Part shown: piece by piece, positions 11,234-21,600 of the stretch | Layout of the letters: each line of letters starts with the position of its first letter | Position numbering within the stretch: position 1 is the first letter of the stretch | NCBI RefSeq assembly: GCF_003050835.1 | Contig: NZ_QAOJ01000001.1 | Coordinates: 310,001 to 374,000, forward strand | Length of the DNA: 64,000 nt | From: Pseudomonas sp. GV071 | GTDB lineage: Bacteria; Pseudomonadota; Gammaproteobacteria; Pseudomonadales; Pseudomonadaceae | Reading direction: 5' to 3' | Notes under the pieces: generated by a model | Databases searched by the model: none | What the model saw: only the letters and a program-made list of their open reading frames with translations | Told to the model about the DNA's origin: nothing | Program-made: the position numbers and the translations under genes

Positions 11234-14200
11234 ATGAGTACACACGATAAAAGCCGCTTTGAGGCCTTTATTGCCCTGGCGAGCAGTACCGACGAGGCTG
11301 ATTTTCTCGCCCGTCTGCAGGCCACATACAATCGCATGGGGATTGGCGCCGAGCTCGATTTCGCTGCGCTCGCGCAGGCCTGGCAGCAGGGTGTGGAGCC
11401 GCCGCTGGCCTGGCGCATGGCCCTGGCCGTTGCCACCCCGTTCGAGCTGGATGCCTACGAGTATTTCGACAGCTACAAGCCGGTGTACCAATTGCTCGGT
11501 TGCCTGTTTCACGGCGCGCCCACGGCCGAGTGGATCGAGCGCGGGCAGCGCCTGGCTGTGCTCTGTGCGCCGCTGATTCGGTCGCGCACCTTGCTGCATC
11601 TGCTCAAGGTCAACGAAGAGGGACTGACGGGCGACCTGGATCAGGACTACGACGCGACCCTCGGCGAAGGCCTGCGCAGCTGGGCGCAACAGCTGGCCAA
11701 GGGCACAGGGGAGTGGGAGGCGGTCAGCCAGTGGTTGCGGGACGCCGGCAGCGATCCGGCGCTGCTGGCCAAGGCCTTGGCGAGTGAACAGGGGCCGCTG
11801 GCGTTGCCGACGCTGATGGCGCTCGCCGGTCTGCGGGTGATGTTGCTGCTGGTGCGTGAGCAACTGCTGCTGCCTGAGCGCGGCAACGACACCTGGGCGG
11901 ATCTGCTTCTGGTGACCCAGCGCGATTTCAACGACAACTGGCAGTTGCTGCAGCGCGTCCCGGCGCCGGGCCTGCATCATCATTACGCCTTGCCGCTGCT
12001 GCAGGCGTTGGCGGCCAGCCCGCGGTTTGCCGAGCTGCTGGCCGAGCCCAGCGACCGCTACTACCGCCTGCTGCGCACGCTGTTTCATGACCTGCACCTG
12101 TCCCTGGCGCTGCCCCGCGAGCCGCGGGCGTTCGGCCAATTGCTGGCGCGGGCCAGCAATGAAGCACTGAGCGCCATCCGCTTGGCCGACGGCTTCGTGG
12201 CCGCGTCGCCAGACTGCGCGTTACTCTTCGAGCAGGAGCAGTTCCGCCGTAACCAAACCCTGTACCCGCGCTTGCATAGCGCTGAGGCGCGCGCCTGGTA
12301 CCTGTCGGTGATTGGTCAGTGCCGTGGTTACGAGTTTCAGGCGGTGCTCAAAGTCCTCCAAGAGGGCGCTGACAAAGCCCTGTTGCACCAGGTGCTCACT
12401 GAGCATTTCTGCACCCGTGAAGACGAGCGATATCCCAGCGACCTGCTGCAGCAAATCGACAATGCCGAGCACCTGTACAGCTACCTGACGGCCAACAACG
12501 CCGAGTTTGTGGCAAGCGTGGCCCAGCGTCTGTTCGAGGTGGCGAGTGTGCGCAAGGTGCGCGCCGGTGCCAACGACGAGAAGCCCGGTGCCTACGAAAA
12601 ACATCCGCAGAACTGGGCGGTGCTGCTGCGCGCCAGCGAGCATTTCCCGGCGCTGTTTGCTCGCGAAGTGAATGCCTACTTCGTCAACCGTGACGACCCG
12701 GCCCGCTGGCAGTTGTTATGGAACCTGATCGACGCCGAGCAGCAAGTCGGGCTGGTCGAGCAGATTTTCCACGCCAGCACCAACAAGCCCTTCAGCGCCC
12801 AGGTGCTGGCGCTGCTCGAGCAGCTCTACAGCCAAAGCCCGGCGCCGTTGCTGGCCTATATCGGCAAAGGTCACGGTTATTACCTGGACCAGCAGTTCAG
12901 CGTGCTCAGCAAACACGGCGGGCCGTTGTTGCAACTGCTGCCGGCCATGGCCGCACGTTGCCTGAGTGACAGCAACAGCGCATTCAAGGGCCGCAGCAAA
13001 GCCGCCCAGGCCAGTCAGGCAGCGGTGCGTGCGGCGCTGCTCAGCTACCCGCAGGCCTTCGCCATGCTCGAGGAGAAAGCACGGATCAAACTGCTCGCGC
13101 TGTTTGATGACAGCACTGTGCTGGCCTGCGCTGCAGGTTTGGCCACGCTGTTCGAGAGCAAGTCGAAAACCCTGCGCGAACCGGCGCTGGCACTGATCGC
13201 CCGCAGCAGCCCGGCCACCCTGGAAGGCTCGGGTCTGCTCGCCGCTCCGGCCAAGGCGCGCAAGCTGGTGCTCGCCGGCATGGCGATGGCCACTGAGCCG
13301 GCGATGCTGGCGATGGTCAGCCGCCACTTCGACGACGAGGCCCACGACGAACACAGCCGGGGCCTGAGCCGCAATGCCCTGGAGCAGGGCGGTGTGGTAG
13401 TGAGCGCCGCCGACCCGGTGGCCAGCGTCGACCTCGCCACGCTGCAAGCCCAGGCCGTCGGGCTGAAAATACCCGCTGCGGTGAAGAAGTATTGGAATGA
13501 CGAGTTCGCCGCTGCGCTGGCGCCGTTGGGCGAACCGTTGGCGTTGCAATTGCTGGTCAGTCTGTTCGAAGCGGGTAAGCAATTGCCCCGGCGTGCCGAG
13601 CAATTGCTGGAGTACGTCCCTGCTGGCCGTCGCGCCGATTTCGCCTGGCTCGGCGTGCGCCAATGGGTGGCCGGCAATGGTGCGGTCGAGCTTGACTGGT
13701 TACTGCTGACCCTGCCCGTATACGGTGACGACCGTATTGCCAACGAACTGGTGGCGGCGGTCAAGGCCTGGGCCAAGTTGCGCAAACAGAAAGCCAGTGC
13801 CGCCCTGCAGTTGCTCTGCCAGTTGCCGGGCAACTTCGGCGTAGCCCAGGCACGGGAGTTGTGGGAAAGCGGCAAGTTCTCGCCCGCCATCGTCATCGCC
13901 GCTCGCGAGGCCTTGACCGAAGCCGCCACGCGCCGTGGCCTCGGCCTTGGCGAGTTCCTCGAACAGCTGGTGCCGGACTTCGGTCTCGGCCCGCAGGGCC
14001 TGGTGCTGGATATGGGCCCATATCAGTACCTGGCGCGCATCCGTCCGGACTTCAGCCTGGCGGTGTTCGACGACAGCGGCAAAGCGCTGAAAACCCTCCC
14101 CAAGGCCAAGCCCGGTGAAGACGCGGACAAACGCAGCCTGGCGGAAAACCAGTTCAAGGTGCTGAGCAAAAACCTCAAGCCGGTGGTCAGCCAGCAGCAC

Positions 14201-14893
14201 AAACGCCTGAGCCGTCTGCTGCAAACCGGCAGCAGCTGGTCGGTGGCGGTGTGGCAGAAACTGTTTATCGAGCACCCGCTGATGGCGGTGATTGCCCAGT
14301 CCGTGGTGTGGTCGGTCACCGATGCCAAAGGCCAGCCAGTGGCCCGCGTGCGTCCCACCGATGGCGCGCAACTGATCGACCTCAATGATGAACCGTACAA
14401 CCTGCCCGATGCTGCGCGCCTGCATGTCACTCACCCGCTGGAACTGGACAAGGCGGAACGTGCGGCCTGGGTCAGCCACTTTGCGGACTACAAACTGGAG
14501 TCGCCCATCGAGCAGTGGAGCACCCCGGTGGTGGCGGCCAGCGCTGAAATTCTGGCCAGCGACAGCGTCAAGCTGGCCACCGGCAAAACGCTGAACCGCG
14601 GCAAGTTCGGCAGCCTGGTGGAGAAGTGGGGCTACAACAAAGGCGCCGCCGGCGATGGTGCGCAGATTATCGAGCACACCTGGCGCGTGGACGGCGGCAA
14701 CTGGCTGGTGACCCTTAACCATGGCGATATCGACGTGTACTTCGCCGCCAACGACAAGGTGGAGCTGGACAGCATCGACGTGCACCGGCGCGTGGGCGAT
14801 GTCTATAAACGCCAACGTATGAGCGAGTTGCCGGCGGCGTTTCTCAATACGTTGCTCAGTCAGGCACAGCAATTGGCGGCGCTGGCCAAATAG
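11234..14893 (+). CDS. DUF4132 (MolR-like) protein, copy 1 of 3
   Basis: The product is 1,219 residues, cytosolic and mainly helical. The DUF4132 signature lies in the C-terminal third: WQKLFIEHPLMAVIAQSVVW, then LHVTHPLELDKAERAAWVSHF and SPIEQWSTPVV. A conserved block GPYQYLARIRPDFSL precedes it. E. coli YehI (once named MolR) belongs to this family, but no biochemical activity is established that I know of. No WGR domain is evident at the N-terminus. The start is the ATG at 11234 behind GGGAG, rather than an upstream TTG. Copies 2 and 3 follow at once, and copy 2 is the closer relative. Confidence 0.88.
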   Translation: MSTHDKSRFEAFIALASSTDEADFLARLQATYNRMGIGAELDFAALAQAWQQGVEPPLAWRMALAVATPFELDAYEYFDSYKPVYQLLGCLFHGAPTAEWIERGQRLAVLCAPLIRSRTLLHLLKVNEEGLTGDLDQDYDATLGEGLRSWAQQLAKGTGEWEAVSQWLRDAGSDPALLAKALASEQGPLALPTLMALAGLRVMLLLVREQLLLPERGNDTWADLLLVTQRDFNDNWQLLQRVPAPGLHHHYALPLLQALAASPRFAELLAEPSDRYYRLLRTLFHDLHLSLALPREPRAFGQLLARASNEALSAIRLADGFVAASPDCALLFEQEQFRRNQTLYPRLHSAEARAWYLSVIGQCRGYEFQAVLKVLQEGADKALLHQVLTEHFCTREDERYPSDLLQQIDNAEHLYSYLTANNAEFVASVAQRLFEVASVRKVRAGANDEKPGAYEKHPQNWAVLLRASEHFPALFAREVNAYFVNRDDPARWQLLWNLIDAEQQVGLVEQIFHASTNKPFSAQVLALLEQLYSQSPAPLLAYIGKGHGYYLDQQFSVLSKHGGPLLQLLPAMAARCLSDSNSAFKGRSKAAQASQAAVRAALLSYPQAFAMLEEKARIKLLALFDDSTVLACAAGLATLFESKSKTLREPALALIARSSPATLEGSGLLAAPAKARKLVLAGMAMATEPAMLAMVSRHFDDEAHDEHSRGLSRNALEQGGVVVSAADPVASVDLATLQAQAVGLKIPAAVKKYWNDEFAAALAPLGEPLALQLLVSLFEAGKQLPRRAEQLLEYVPAGRRADFAWLGVRQWVAGNGAVELDWLLLTLPVYGDDRIANELVAAVKAWAKLRKQKASAALQLLCQLPGNFGVAQARELWESGKFSPAIVIAAREALTEAATRRGLGLGEFLEQLVPDFGLGPQGLVLDMGPYQYLARIRPDFSLAVFDDSGKALKTLPKAKPGEDADKRSLAENQFKVLSKNLKPVVSQQHKRLSRLLQTGSSWSVAVWQKLFIEHPLMAVIAQSVVWSVTDAKGQPVARVRPTDGAQLIDLNDEPYNLPDAARLHVTHPLELDKAERAAWVSHFADYKLESPIEQWSTPVVAASAEILASDSVKLATGKTLNRGKFGSLVEKWGYNKGAAGDGAQIIEHTWRVDGGNWLVTLNHGDIDVYFAANDKVELDSIDVHRRVGDVYKRQRMSELPAAFLNTLLSQAQQLAALAK

Positions 14894-14941
14894 GCCGGTA
14901 GCGCGAACACCGAATTGATTTTTGCAAGGAGCGCAGCATCC

Positions 14942-17900
14942 ATGAGCAAGCATGACGAACAGCGTTATCAGGCCTTTACCCAGCTCAGCGAGAGTACTGA
15001 CGACCACGATTTCCTCGCGCGCCTCAAGGCGGTGTACGACAGCCTTGGCATCGCTGCCGGGCTGGATTTCGCCGGCATCGAACAGACCTGGCAGCAGGGC
15101 GGCGAATTTCCGTTGGAGTGGCGACGTGAGCTGGCCAAACAGACGCCATTTGACCTGCATCCGTACCACACGTGGCACACCGACAAGCTCGTGACGCGTT
15201 TGCACAAAACTCTGTTCCAGGGCGAGGGCAGCGCCGAGTGGATTGCACGGGGCGAGCGCCTGCTGGTGCTCACTGCGCCCTTGTTGCCGGCCCATCAGCT
15301 CAATCAGTTGTTGCGCCTGCCGGATGGCTGGCGGGTGGCGGCGCACGAGGCGGCCTGTGACGGCACCCTGGGTGCCGGCCTGCGCCAGTGGGCACAGCAG
15401 ATTGCCGAGGGCAGCGGCGAGTGGGCGCCCCTGACGCAATGGCTGCGCGAAGGCGGTAGCGAGCCCGATATTCTGCTGCGCGAACTGGATGCCGGGCCTG
15501 GGCCGCTTTCGGCGGACACGGTGATGGAGTTCAGTGGTGCGCGCCAATTGCTGCTGATGGTGCGTGAACAACTACTGCTGGGAACCGCCAGCGAAAGTAC
15601 TTGGATCGACCTGCTCTGGGTGCACCTGAACAAGCTGGAAAACAGCTGGCACATGCGCCGCCTGCCGGCGCCACTGAGCGTGGTGCATCACTGTGCCTTG
15701 CCGCTGCTCAAGGTGCTGAAAAGCAACCGGCGTTTTACCAACCTGCTGCGCAGCGGTGAGCAGAATTATTACGTGGCGAGACTGTTCGACGATTTGGGCA
15801 TGGCCGCGCTGTTTGTCGACACACCGGCCCAGTTCACGCAGTTGCTCGACGGTATTGCCGACGACGTGCTGAAAGAGCTGCGCGTATCGGCCAGTTTTTC
15901 GGCGTTGTATCCCGACTACGCCCTGCAATTCGAACAGCAGCAGTACCAGCGCACCGGTACGGTCTGGGCGCGGTTGAACAACCCGCAGAGCCGTGACTGG
16001 TACCTGTCGATCATCGGCAGCGTTCGCACGTGGGAGTTCTCGTTTCTGCTCAAACAACTGCAATTGAGCTGTGATGCGCAGCAGTTGCACGAGGTGATCC
16101 TCACCCACCTGTGCAGCCGCGAGAGTCAAAGCTATCCGGATGATTTGCTCGAGCAGCTGGATAACGCCGAATACCTTTACAGCTACCTGGGTGGCGTCAA
16201 CGAAAGTTTCTCTAAAGAAGTCGCCCGCCGCCTTTATGACCTGGCCACGGTGCGCCAGGTGGCCGACAACCAGGCGGACGATGTTGACGATGAGGATGAA
16301 GATGAACACCCCGTGGTCTACGCCAAGCATCCGCAAAATTGGCCGGTGTTGTTCAAGGCCTCGGCGGCCTACCCGTCGCTGTTTATCCGCACGCTGCGCT
16401 CGTACGGGCATTTGCGCGATGATCTGGCGCGCTGGGAGCTGATCTGGAATGGCGTCGAGGCCGATGAGCGTGTGCGGGTGGCCGAGGCCTTTATGCAATC
16501 GATGGGGAGCAAGCTCAATAATGACCCCCTGTTCGAGATGGTCGAGCGCTTGTACGCCCGCGACCCGCAGCCGTGGCTGGACTATATCGACGGCGAATAT
16601 GGCCGCTACCTGAGCGGTCCGATTCGGGCCATTGGCGAGCGCGACACACCGCTGCTGCGTCTGCTGCCGTTGGTGGCCGCGCGTTACCTGTCCGATAGCA
16701 GCGGCTGGATCGGCGGCGGTGGCAGCAAGGCGCGGCTGGATGACAGCGCCAGTGCCGGCGTGCGCCGGGCCCTGCAAACCCACCCCGATGCCTACGCCGA
16801 GCTGGAAGAAAAGGCCCGTATCAAGCTGCTGCAAGTGTTCGATGACGCCACCGTACTGGCTTGCGCCGAGGCCCTGGCCAAGCTGTTCGCCAGCAGCTCG
16901 AAATTGCTCCGTGAGCCGGTGGTGGCGCTGATCGCTCGGCTGAGTCCGGCCACCATCGAGGCCGCAGGTTGGCTCGCCGCCGTACCGAAGGCGCGCAAGC
17001 TGGTGTTGATCGGCCTGGCGCTGGCGCCGCACTCGGCGTTTGTCGAGTTGATCAGTGGCGCCTTCAAAGACAAGGCGCACGACGACTACAGCCGCGGCCT
17101 TAGCCTGGATGCGCTGGAGCGCGAGGGGCAGTCGCTTGAGGGCCTGGACCCATGGGCGGACATCAGCCTGGCCACCCTGCAGGAGCAGGCCGTGGGGCTG
17201 AAGATTCCCGCCGCAGTGAGCAAGTACTGGAACGATGAGTTTGCCGCCGTGCTGGCGCCACTGGGCGATGCCCTGGGGCTGCAGTTGCTGCATATCCTCT
17301 TTGAAGGCACTGAAGCGCTGCCACGTCGCGCCCGTCAGTTGCTGCAGCATGTGCCGGCCGGCCGCCGCGCCGATCTGGCCTTGCTCGGCGCCCAGCAGTG
17401 GGTGGCCGCCAATGGCGCGGTTGAAGTCGACTGGATGCTGCTGACCTTGCCGCAGTACGGCGACGAACGCATCGCCGGCGAGCTGGCCAAGGCGATCAAG
17501 GACTGGAAGAAAGCCCGCAAACAGAAAGCCAGCGCCGCCATGCGCCTGCTCTGCCAATTGCCGGGCAACCTGGGTGTGTCGCAGGCCCGCGATTTGTGGG
17601 AAAGCGGCAAGTTTTCCGAGTCCATCGAGGCCGCTGCTGAGGTCGCACTGACCGAGGCTGCCGAGCAGCGTGGCATGAGCCTGGCGGAGTTCCTTGAGCA
17701 ACTGGTGCCGGACTTCGGCCTCACCCATCAAGGCCTGCTGCTGGACGTTGGCCCCTACAGCTACACCGTGCGTATGCGTCCGGACCTGAGCCTGACGGTG
17801 CTCGATGAAAAGGGCAAAGCCAGCAAAAGCCTGCCCAAAGCCAAGGCCGGCGAAGACGCGGACAAACGCAGCCTGGCGGAAAACCAGTTCAAGCTACTGA

Positions 17901-18628
17901 GCAAAAACCTCAAGCCGGTGTTCAAGCAGCAGAGCAAACGCCTGAGCCGTCTGTTCCAGCTGGGCAATGCCTGGCCGACCGCTACCTGGCAGAAGTTGTT
18001 TGTCGAGCATCCGCTGATGGCCGTGCTGGCCCAGTCGGTGGTGTGGTCGGCCGAGGATGCCGCCGGCCAGCCGCTAAAACGCTTCCGCCCGGCCGAAGGC
18101 GGCGAGTTGATCGACCTTAACGACGAGCCGTACAACCTGCCTTCCGATGCCGTGGTGCATGCCACCCATCCGCTGGAGTTGGAGGAGGGCGAATGCACCG
18201 CCTGGGCGGAGCATTTCGCCGACTACAAGCTGGAATCGCTCATCGAGCAGTGGAGCACCCCGGTGCTGGTGCCCAGTGCCGAGGTGCTGGCGGCCGAGCG
18301 CTTGAAACTGGCGGAAAACAAGGCGCTCAACCGCGGCAAGTTCGGCAGCCTGGTGGACAAGTGGGGCTATATCAAAGGCGGTGCCGGCGATGGCGCGCAG
18401 GTGAGCGAGCACACCTGGATGATCGACGGCGGCCGCTGGCTGGTGACCCTTAACCACGGCGATATCGATGTGTACTTTGACGCCGATGCCAAGGTGACGC
18501 TGGAGGATATCCAGGTGCACCAACGCAGCGGCGAAGGCTTCGAACGTCAACGCCTGGGCGACTTGCCGCCGGCGTTTCTCAATACGTTGCTGGTGCAGGC
18601 GCAGACCCTGGCCGAGCACGCGGTATAG
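14942..18628 (+). CDS. DUF4132 (MolR-like) protein, copy 2 of 3
   Basis: The product is 1,228 residues and aligns with copy 1 along its whole length (MSKHDEQRYQAFTQLSESTD against MSTHDKSRFEAFIALASSTD at the N-terminus). It shows the same DUF4132 landmarks: WQKLFVEHPLMAVLAQSVVW, VHATHPLELEE and SLIEQWSTPV. An acidic insertion, DDVDDEDEDEHP, near residue 455 is missing from copy 1. Some stretches are almost identical to copy 1 in DNA: 17852-17893 matches 14117-14158 over 42 bases. The ATG at 14942 follows AAGGAG. The gap from copy 1 is only 48 bases. The substrate or partner is unknown. Confidence 0.88.
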   Translation: MSKHDEQRYQAFTQLSESTDDHDFLARLKAVYDSLGIAAGLDFAGIEQTWQQGGEFPLEWRRELAKQTPFDLHPYHTWHTDKLVTRLHKTLFQGEGSAEWIARGERLLVLTAPLLPAHQLNQLLRLPDGWRVAAHEAACDGTLGAGLRQWAQQIAEGSGEWAPLTQWLREGGSEPDILLRELDAGPGPLSADTVMEFSGARQLLLMVREQLLLGTASESTWIDLLWVHLNKLENSWHMRRLPAPLSVVHHCALPLLKVLKSNRRFTNLLRSGEQNYYVARLFDDLGMAALFVDTPAQFTQLLDGIADDVLKELRVSASFSALYPDYALQFEQQQYQRTGTVWARLNNPQSRDWYLSIIGSVRTWEFSFLLKQLQLSCDAQQLHEVILTHLCSRESQSYPDDLLEQLDNAEYLYSYLGGVNESFSKEVARRLYDLATVRQVADNQADDVDDEDEDEHPVVYAKHPQNWPVLFKASAAYPSLFIRTLRSYGHLRDDLARWELIWNGVEADERVRVAEAFMQSMGSKLNNDPLFEMVERLYARDPQPWLDYIDGEYGRYLSGPIRAIGERDTPLLRLLPLVAARYLSDSSGWIGGGGSKARLDDSASAGVRRALQTHPDAYAELEEKARIKLLQVFDDATVLACAEALAKLFASSSKLLREPVVALIARLSPATIEAAGWLAAVPKARKLVLIGLALAPHSAFVELISGAFKDKAHDDYSRGLSLDALEREGQSLEGLDPWADISLATLQEQAVGLKIPAAVSKYWNDEFAAVLAPLGDALGLQLLHILFEGTEALPRRARQLLQHVPAGRRADLALLGAQQWVAANGAVEVDWMLLTLPQYGDERIAGELAKAIKDWKKARKQKASAAMRLLCQLPGNLGVSQARDLWESGKFSESIEAAAEVALTEAAEQRGMSLAEFLEQLVPDFGLTHQGLLLDVGPYSYTVRMRPDLSLTVLDEKGKASKSLPKAKAGEDADKRSLAENQFKLLSKNLKPVFKQQSKRLSRLFQLGNAWPTATWQKLFVEHPLMAVLAQSVVWSAEDAAGQPLKRFRPAEGGELIDLNDEPYNLPSDAVVHATHPLELEEGECTAWAEHFADYKLESLIEQWSTPVLVPSAEVLAAERLKLAENKALNRGKFGSLVDKWGYIKGGAGDGAQVSEHTWMIDGGRWLVTLNHGDIDVYFDADAKVTLEDIQVHQRSGEGFERQRLGDLPPAFLNTLLVQAQTLAEHAV

Positions 18629-18680
18629 GACAGCGAGCCCGGCGCTACGCGTCGGGACTGACTTGATTAAGGAGCAGGGC

Positions 18681-21600
18681 ATGACCGTGATCGACACCAA
18701 CAGCGAAGCCGCGTTTTTCGACAGCCTGCAACAGGCCTACCGTGACGCCGGCGTGGGCAATGACTTGGATTTTGCCCAGGTGCTGGCCTACTGGCGCGGC
18801 GAAGCGGCGCTGCCGAACGCCTGGCGTCAGGCCTTGGCCAAGGGCATCAAGCTGGTACGCGAAGGTGACGCCTATTCCCGCCACTTCGGCCCGAGCAACA
18901 GCGCGTTTTACAGTTGGGCGTTTGACCAGGTGCCGCCTGAGCAGCACCTGGATATCAGTGAGCGCGCGGTGGTGTTGCTGACGCCTGTGCTGGAGGTGGT
19001 TGAGCTGTCGCATTGGCTGCTGCCGACTTTCATCTTCCGGGACAATAAGCAGGTTCGTCTGCGTGACGATCGGCAGTGGCTGGCTGTGCAGTACCGTGTT
19101 CTGCAACAGCGCGCCGACGCGCTTGCCGAGGGCCAGGGCGACTGGTTGCCGGTGCAGCGCTGGTATCTGGCCGCCGGTGCCCACCTGCAGGCCTTGAGCG
19201 CGGTGCTAAAAACCGTGAACGATCGTTCTGACCAGGAGAGCACGCTGCCGGGGTTGCAGGCCTTGTATACCTTGCTGTTGGTGGTGCGCGAGCAATTGCA
19301 GCGCAGCGATCAATCGAAGCAGACCTGGGCTGATCTGGCGTTGCGCTTTTTTAATGACGACACCAACCGCTACGACTGGCGCAGCGTGGACACCCAACTG
19401 CACGACACCCTGCAACGGCAGATCGCCAAGCCGTTGCTGCACGCCTTGGTCGACAGCGAGGTGCTGGCCCGCCTGGTCAGCGAAGCGGCTGACCGCAACA
19501 GCGTCTTTGTGAAACTGTTCAGAAAGCAGGGGCTCGATTGTGTACTGGGCGAGCAGCCGGGGCGCCTCCTCGCCATTGCCGAGCAAGTGCCCGACAGCGT
19601 GCTGGCGGCGCTGCCGGCGAGCAAAGCGCTGGACGCCGCCTGCCCAGTCGCTGCGTTGGAACTGGAACAGGTGCAACATGCTCGCCTTCGCGGAATCAAT
19701 GCCAGCCTGTCCAGCCCTGTGGCGTTGCAGTGGTACCGGCAGCTGCTCAGCCAAGAGAAAAAGGCTGGCCTGACCTTCCAGACCTGCTTCAGTCGCTTGC
19801 TCGAACAAAGCAGCGATGACGAGGTGGATGCGCTGATCGAAGCCCACTATTTCCACGATGCCGACAGCGAGTTTCCCGGTTCGCTCTACACCTGCAAAAA
19901 CCTTCAATTGCTAAGCCGTTACCTCGGTGGCAAGGCCAAGCGCCTGGCGACGATGGCCGGCCATCAACTCTGGCAACTGACGGCGGTGGCGCAGCCCGGT
20001 TATCACTTTCAGTTTCCCGCACCGGGCGACATGAAAATCGACCCGCAGGGCTGGGACGCGGTTATGGCGGCGTCGGTGGATCATCCTGAGCGGATCATTT
20101 CCAGCACGGTGCGCGCCGGTGATCTGTTGTGCGGTGGCGACCGGATCGAGCGTTGGCAGTTCTTGTGGGAACTCACCGAGGACCAGGAGGCGCGTGGCTG
20201 GGTGCTGCGTTCGGCCTGCGAGGCGCTGACCTATTCGAGCCTGCGCGCGCAGGTGTTCCCGTATCTGGAGCGCTGGTATGCCGATGAGCCAGAGCTGCTG
20301 GAAGAGCAACTGGCTGACCGTTATTTCAACGACCATGTCGATGCCCTGCTGGGTTACCCGATCAGCATGGGCCCGCTGTTGATCAAGCTGGCGGCGCACA
20401 GCCTGGAGGCCGAACCCGCGTCGCGACGCGGCAATATCCGCCGTTTCCAGCGCCTGAAAACCGCCGACGCCATTGCCGCCCACCCGCAGGTGTACGCGGC
20501 GCTGGACAGCAAGCAGCAGGCGCTGTTGCTGCCATTGTTCAACAGCGCCGGGGTGCTGGCCTGTGCCGATACCCTGAGCAAGGTGCTGGCTTCCAGCAAC
20601 AAGGCCATGCGCGAGCCGCTGATCAAGCTGATCGCCAGATGCAACGCCGAGATCATCCAGCACAGTGGCCTGCTGCCAGGACCAGCCAAGGCGCGTGGCA
20701 ATCTGCTGACTGGCATCGCCCAGTCCCGCGATCCGGCCATGGCGCCGCTGATTGCCGAGTATTTCCACGACGCCGCCCATGACGAGCAAAGCCGTGGCCT
20801 GAGCCTGGATGCCCTGGAGCGCGCCGGTTATCCGCTGGCCGGTCTGGACCCTTGGCATGGCCTGGACCTTGCCGCCCTGCAGAAAGAAGCACAGACGCCA
20901 GCCGCTGTGCTGCCTGAGGGGATATGGAATGAGGAGTTCGCCGCGCAGTTGCAACCCCTGGGCGAGCCGCTGGGGCGTTTGCTGCTGGCTTTGACGCTTA
21001 AGGTGGAGCGCCTGCCGCGTCGTGCTCGGCAGATTCTCGCCAACCTGACCCCGGCGCAGCGCAGTGATTTTGCCTTGCTGTGCGTCGAGCGCTGGATTGT
21101 CGAAGGTGGCAGCAACGACTTTATGTGGCTGCTGCAACCGATGCGTGAGTACGGCGACGAGCGCGCCGCCAATGCCCTGGCCAAGGCCGTGCAGGAGTGG
21201 AAAAAGTACCGCACACAGAAGGCCGCCCTGGCGATTGCCGTACTGTGTGAATTGCCGGGCAAATACGGCTGCTACCTGGCGCGCCAGCAGTGGGAAAACG
21301 GCAAGGTCGGCAACTCGATCAAGACCAGTGCCAGCACCGCGCTGACCGCGCAGGCCGAGTTGCGCGGCTTGAGTCTGGACGAGTTTCTCGAAGTGCTGGC
21401 GCCCGATTTCGGCATGGGCCCGCAGGGTCTGGTGCTGGACGTTGGTCCTTATAGCTACACGGTGCGGGTACGATCGGACCTGAGCCTGGTGGTGCTCGAT
21501 GCGGCCGGCAAAGTCAGCAAAAGCCTGCCCAAGGCGCGCGCCGAAGAAGACCCGGAAAAGCGCGCCCAGGCCGACAACCAGTTCAAGGCGCTAAGCAAGA

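Noticed and set aside
15572..17731. Open frame of 719 residues opposite DUF4132 copy 2
   Set aside because: The homologous copies 1 and 3 do not keep an equivalent uninterrupted antisense frame, and the translation has no domain signature.
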